This document shows positions 62,005-64,000 of a DNA stretch of 64,000 nt, in pieces (the stretch's first letter is position 1; the number at the start of each line of letters is the position of its first letter). Below the pieces are notes generated by a model, which was not told where the DNA came from, made no database searches, and saw nothing but the letters and a program-made list of their open reading frames with translations. The DNA is from Azospirillum oryzae (GTDB lineage: Bacteria; Pseudomonadota; Alphaproteobacteria; Azospirillales; Azospirillaceae), in the NCBI RefSeq assembly GCF_008364795.1, contig NZ_VTTM01000001.1:496001-560000 (forward strand), read 5' to 3'. The position numbers and the translations under genes are program-made.

Positions 62005-63033
62005 ATGCGGGTCATCTCAGCACCGGTCGTGCCGCGGTTGGCGGCCGCCATCCTTGTCCTTGTCGGTATTCAGTTGGGCGTGCTCGGCGCCCGCCCGGCG
62101 CAGGCGGCGGACCCCGAGCAACTTGATCCGGATCGCGTCGTCCGCTCCGTCGTCGGCATCAGCGCCGTGGTGCCGCCGGACAGCCAGAGCGCGCGTACGC
62201 TGGGAACCGACCGCGAGGGCAGCGGCGTGGTCATCGACGGGTCCGGCCTGATCCTGACCATCGGCTATACGGTGATGGAGGCCTCGCAGATAGAGGTCAC
62301 CGCCGCCGACGGGCGCAGCTATCCCGCCAGCATGGTCGCCTACGACCCGGTCAGCGGCTTCGGTCTGCTGCGGGCGGAGATGGGGTTCACGGCCCCCTGG
62401 CTGCGGCTGGCCACCGCCGATGCGGTCAAGGAAGGCGACACGCTGCTGGCGCTCAGCGGCGGCGACAATCGCAGTGCCACCGCCGTGAAGCTGGTCAGCA
62501 AGCGCGAGTTCGCCGGCTACTGGGAATATCTGCTGGACGAGGCCCTGTTCACCTTCCCGCCGATCCGCGCCTTCAACGGCGCCGCGCTGGTCAACCGCGA
62601 AGGCCGGCTGGTCGGCATCGGATCGCTTCTGGTGATGGAGGCGGTGGAGGGCCGCGGCCTGCCCGGCAACATGTTCGTCCCGGTGTCGGCGCTGGAGCCG
62701 ATCCTCGCCGACCTGCTCGCCTATGGCCGCCGCCAGGAGCCGGCCCGGCCGTGGTTGGGCGTTACCCTGCGCGAGGAGTTGGGCCGGCTGATGGTGGAAA
62801 AGGTGTCGCCGCGCAGTCCCGCCGAGTCGGCCGGCCTGCGTCCGGGCGACTGGATCGTCGGAGTCGGCGGCCAGCGCTTCAGCGGACTGGCGGATTTCTA
62901 CCGCAAGCTCTGGGGCCTGGGGCCGGCCGGCGTCGTCGTGCCGCTGGAGGTGATGCGCGGCGCCACTCTGACCCCCGTCCCGGTGACCTCGGCCGACCGC
63001 GTGCGCTTCCTGCGGCTGAACCCGACGCTGTGA
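62005..63033 (+). CDS. Exported HtrA-like PDZ protein without a catalytic triad
   Basis: 342 residues. Signal peptide (RLAAAILVLVGIQLGVLGAR, cleavage near AQAAD), a trypsin-like DegP fold at ~45-235 and a PDZ domain at ~245-325 (RPWLGVTLREELGRLMVEKV, SPAESAGLRPGDWIVGVGGQ). The DegP triad positions are changed: LTNNHVV is LTIGYTV (His lost), the Asp strand is DPVSGFGLL, and GNSGGAL is AFNGAAL (Ser to Asn). It should be a non-proteolytic periplasmic adaptor or chaperone. GGGAG-type ribosome site upstream. nudF follows 92 nt later. Confidence 0.85.
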   Translation: MRVISAPVVPRLAAAILVLVGIQLGVLGARPAQAADPEQLDPDRVVRSVVGISAVVPPDSQSARTLGTDREGSGVVIDGSGLILTIGYTVMEASQIEVTAADGRSYPASMVAYDPVSGFGLLRAEMGFTAPWLRLATADAVKEGDTLLALSGGDNRSATAVKLVSKREFAGYWEYLLDEALFTFPPIRAFNGAALVNREGRLVGIGSLLVMEAVEGRGLPGNMFVPVSALEPILADLLAYGRRQEPARPWLGVTLREELGRLMVEKVSPRSPAESAGLRPGDWIVGVGGQRFSGLADFYRKLWGLGPAGVVVPLEVMRGATLTPVPVTSADRVRFLRLNPTL

Positions 63034-63125
63034 CACCCGCACCTGCGCCTGTGGGTGGGCGCTTGTGGTGGGCGCGGCGGCGTAGCACCTTGTCGAAAAC
63101 AGCCATCCGTGGGACCGCGCCGACC

Positions 63126-63737
63126 ATGAACCATCCCGACATCGAGATCGTCGACAAGAAGACCCCCTACAAGGGCTTCCTCACCATCGACGTCTACCGC
63201 CTGCGCCACAAGAAGTTCGACGGAAGCTGGACCGACGTGCTGCCGCCGCGCGAGGTGTGCGACCGTGGCGCGGCGGTGGCCGTGCTGCTGTACGACCCCG
63301 ATCTCGACACCGTCGTGATGATCGAGCAGTTCCGCGTCGGCTCCGCCGCGGCCGGCGGACCGGCCTGGATGACGGAGATCGTCGCCGGCATGGTCGGCGA
63401 GGGCGAGAGCCCCGAGGAGGTGGCACGCCGCGAGTCGCTGGAGGAGGCCGGCTGCGCCATCCAGGAGATCGAGCAGATCTGCGATTACTACGTCAGCCCA
63501 GGCGCCTTCACCGAAGTCGTCACCGTCTTCTGCGGCCGGGTCGACAGCCGCAACCTCGCCGCCACCGGCGGCCTGGAGGAGGAGCATGAGGACATCCGGA
63601 TTTTCGCCCTGCCGGCCGACGAGGCGATCCGCCTGATGGACGAGAACCGCCTGCGCAACTCCGTCGCCATCATCGCCGTCGGCTGGCTCGCCCGCCACCG
63701 CGAGGGTTTGCGCAAGCGCTGGCTCGGTCAGGGGTGA
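63126..63737 (+). CDS. nudF: ADP-ribose pyrophosphatase (Nudix, NudF-like)
   Basis: 203 residues. Complete Nudix box GMVGEGESPEEVARRESLEE followed by AGC, within an ADPRase context: MIEQFRVGSAAAGGPAWMTE, YYVSPGAFTEVVTVFCGRVD and EEHEDIRIFALPADEAIRLM. It hydrolyses ADP-ribose to AMP and ribose-5-phosphate. ATG 63126 is where family members begin (IVDKKTPYKGFLTIDVYRLR). A longer in-frame reading overlaps the HtrA-like gene and is not coding. Confidence 0.93.
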   Translation: MNHPDIEIVDKKTPYKGFLTIDVYRLRHKKFDGSWTDVLPPREVCDRGAAVAVLLYDPDLDTVVMIEQFRVGSAAAGGPAWMTEIVAGMVGEGESPEEVARRESLEEAGCAIQEIEQICDYYVSPGAFTEVVTVFCGRVDSRNLAATGGLEEEHEDIRIFALPADEAIRLMDENRLRNSVAIIAVGWLARHREGLRKRWLGQG

Positions 63738-63893
63738 ATGTGACGGGCGTCGGCAATCGACGTCCTCCCGCCATCACCGAATTCACATGCATAACTCGTT
63801 CAATGCTGCATTTCACACCGCCGCCTTGAAACCGCCGCTCCCCGACCTGATAGTATCGTCAGCAATCCACACCTGACCTTGGGAGTACCCGTC

Positions 63894-64000
63894 TTGGACA
63901 TCCGCAACGGCTTTATCGGCGCCATCGGCAACACGCCGCTGATTCGCCTGGAAGGGCCATCGAAGGCGACGGGCTGCGAGATCCTGGGCAAGGCGGAGTT
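63894..64000 (+). CDS. cysK: Cysteine synthase A, N-terminal part
   Basis: Only ~35 codons lie in the window: (TTG)[19 protein letters not shown] then [15 protein letters not shown]. The GNTPLIRL phrase is diagnostic of O-acetylserine sulfhydrylase-type PLP enzymes, and the GCEILGKAE wording fits the alphaproteobacterial CysK group. TTG is used as the start with TTGGGAG ~8 nt upstream; no ATG or GTG is placed correctly. The PLP lysine is beyond the edge. The preceding 156 nt hold its promoter region. Confidence 0.82.
   Translation, partial: MDIRNGFIGAIGNTPLIRLEGPSKATGCEILGKAE

Overview
The window is high-GC DNA (coding frames dominated by G/C third positions) from an alphaproteobacterium, most likely Azospirillum or a close Rhodospirillales relative. 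The pointers are a fused trpE(G) anthranilate synthase preceded by a trpL leader peptide and attenuator, the alphaproteobacterial cell-organisation proteins GapR, PopZ and HdaA, an aa3-type oxidase subunit IV mini-protein, a three-gene pntAA/pntAB/pntB transhydrogenase and the pcm-like/rhodanese/tolC run. No insertion sequence, phage gene, CRISPR array or rRNA was seen, so this reads as core chromosome or chromid with accessory signalling and polysaccharide patches. The taxonomic call is inference; everything else is read from the sequence.

Layout. 1-8.4 kb: a partial solute-binding protein, then a signalling block: a hybrid histidine kinase with its own Hpt domain, a receiver-HATPase protein, a PP2C phosphatase with a degenerate receiver, a STAS antagonist and a PAS-GGDEF cyclase. 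In domain content this equals the Pseudomonas HptB/HsbR/HsbA/HsbD pathway, but with HsbR split in two. 8.4-13.7 kb: cobC/cobD, a membrane protein and an MHYT plus FixL-type haem-PAS hybrid kinase. 13.8-20.8 kb: a membrane-anchored penicillin-acylase-family enzyme coupled to threonine dehydratase, then an SsuABC/TauABC-like ABC importer. 20.9-30.3 kb: DUF1330, proton-translocating transhydrogenase, gapR, trpL-trpE(G), phoU, a pentapeptide-repeat protein and a MarR regulator. 30.8-33.6 kb: N-carbamoylputrescine amidase and an acetylpolyamine-amidohydrolase-like protein (polyamine theme) around a putative metalloprotease.

33.7-42.6 kb is an exopolysaccharide locus: a very large SLBB export protein and a GT2 on the plus strand, a PraR/PhrR-like XRE regulator, and a GT2, Wzz-like, GT4 and Wzy-like set on the minus strand. 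42.6-48.1 kb is mixed: DUF3299, hutG, an uncharacterised glycine-rich P-loop ATPase, a 32-residue membrane peptide, a MarR-type regulator and an atypical SDR. 48.1-53.7 kb is the purMN block with divergent DUF2066, CDP-alcohol phosphotransferase, PerM-like protein and hdaA, linked by stop/start overlaps. 53.8-60.0 kb: oxidase subunit IV, valS, popZ, tolC, rhodanese and a PCMT-like methyltransferase. 60.3-60.8 kb carries tRNA-Cys and tRNA-Asn, each with a good sigma-70-like promoter and terminator. 61-64 kb: three small proteins, an HtrA-like protein lacking the catalytic triad, a Nudix ADP-ribose pyrophosphatase and the start of cysteine synthase.

The items most worth follow-up are the split HsbR-like partner-switching module, the MHYT/haem-PAS kinase, the trp attenuator (textbook-quality and probably functional), the degenerate HtrA-PDZ protein, the acylase with a proline/tyrosine-rich cytoplasmic tail, and the unassigned glycine-rich ATPase.
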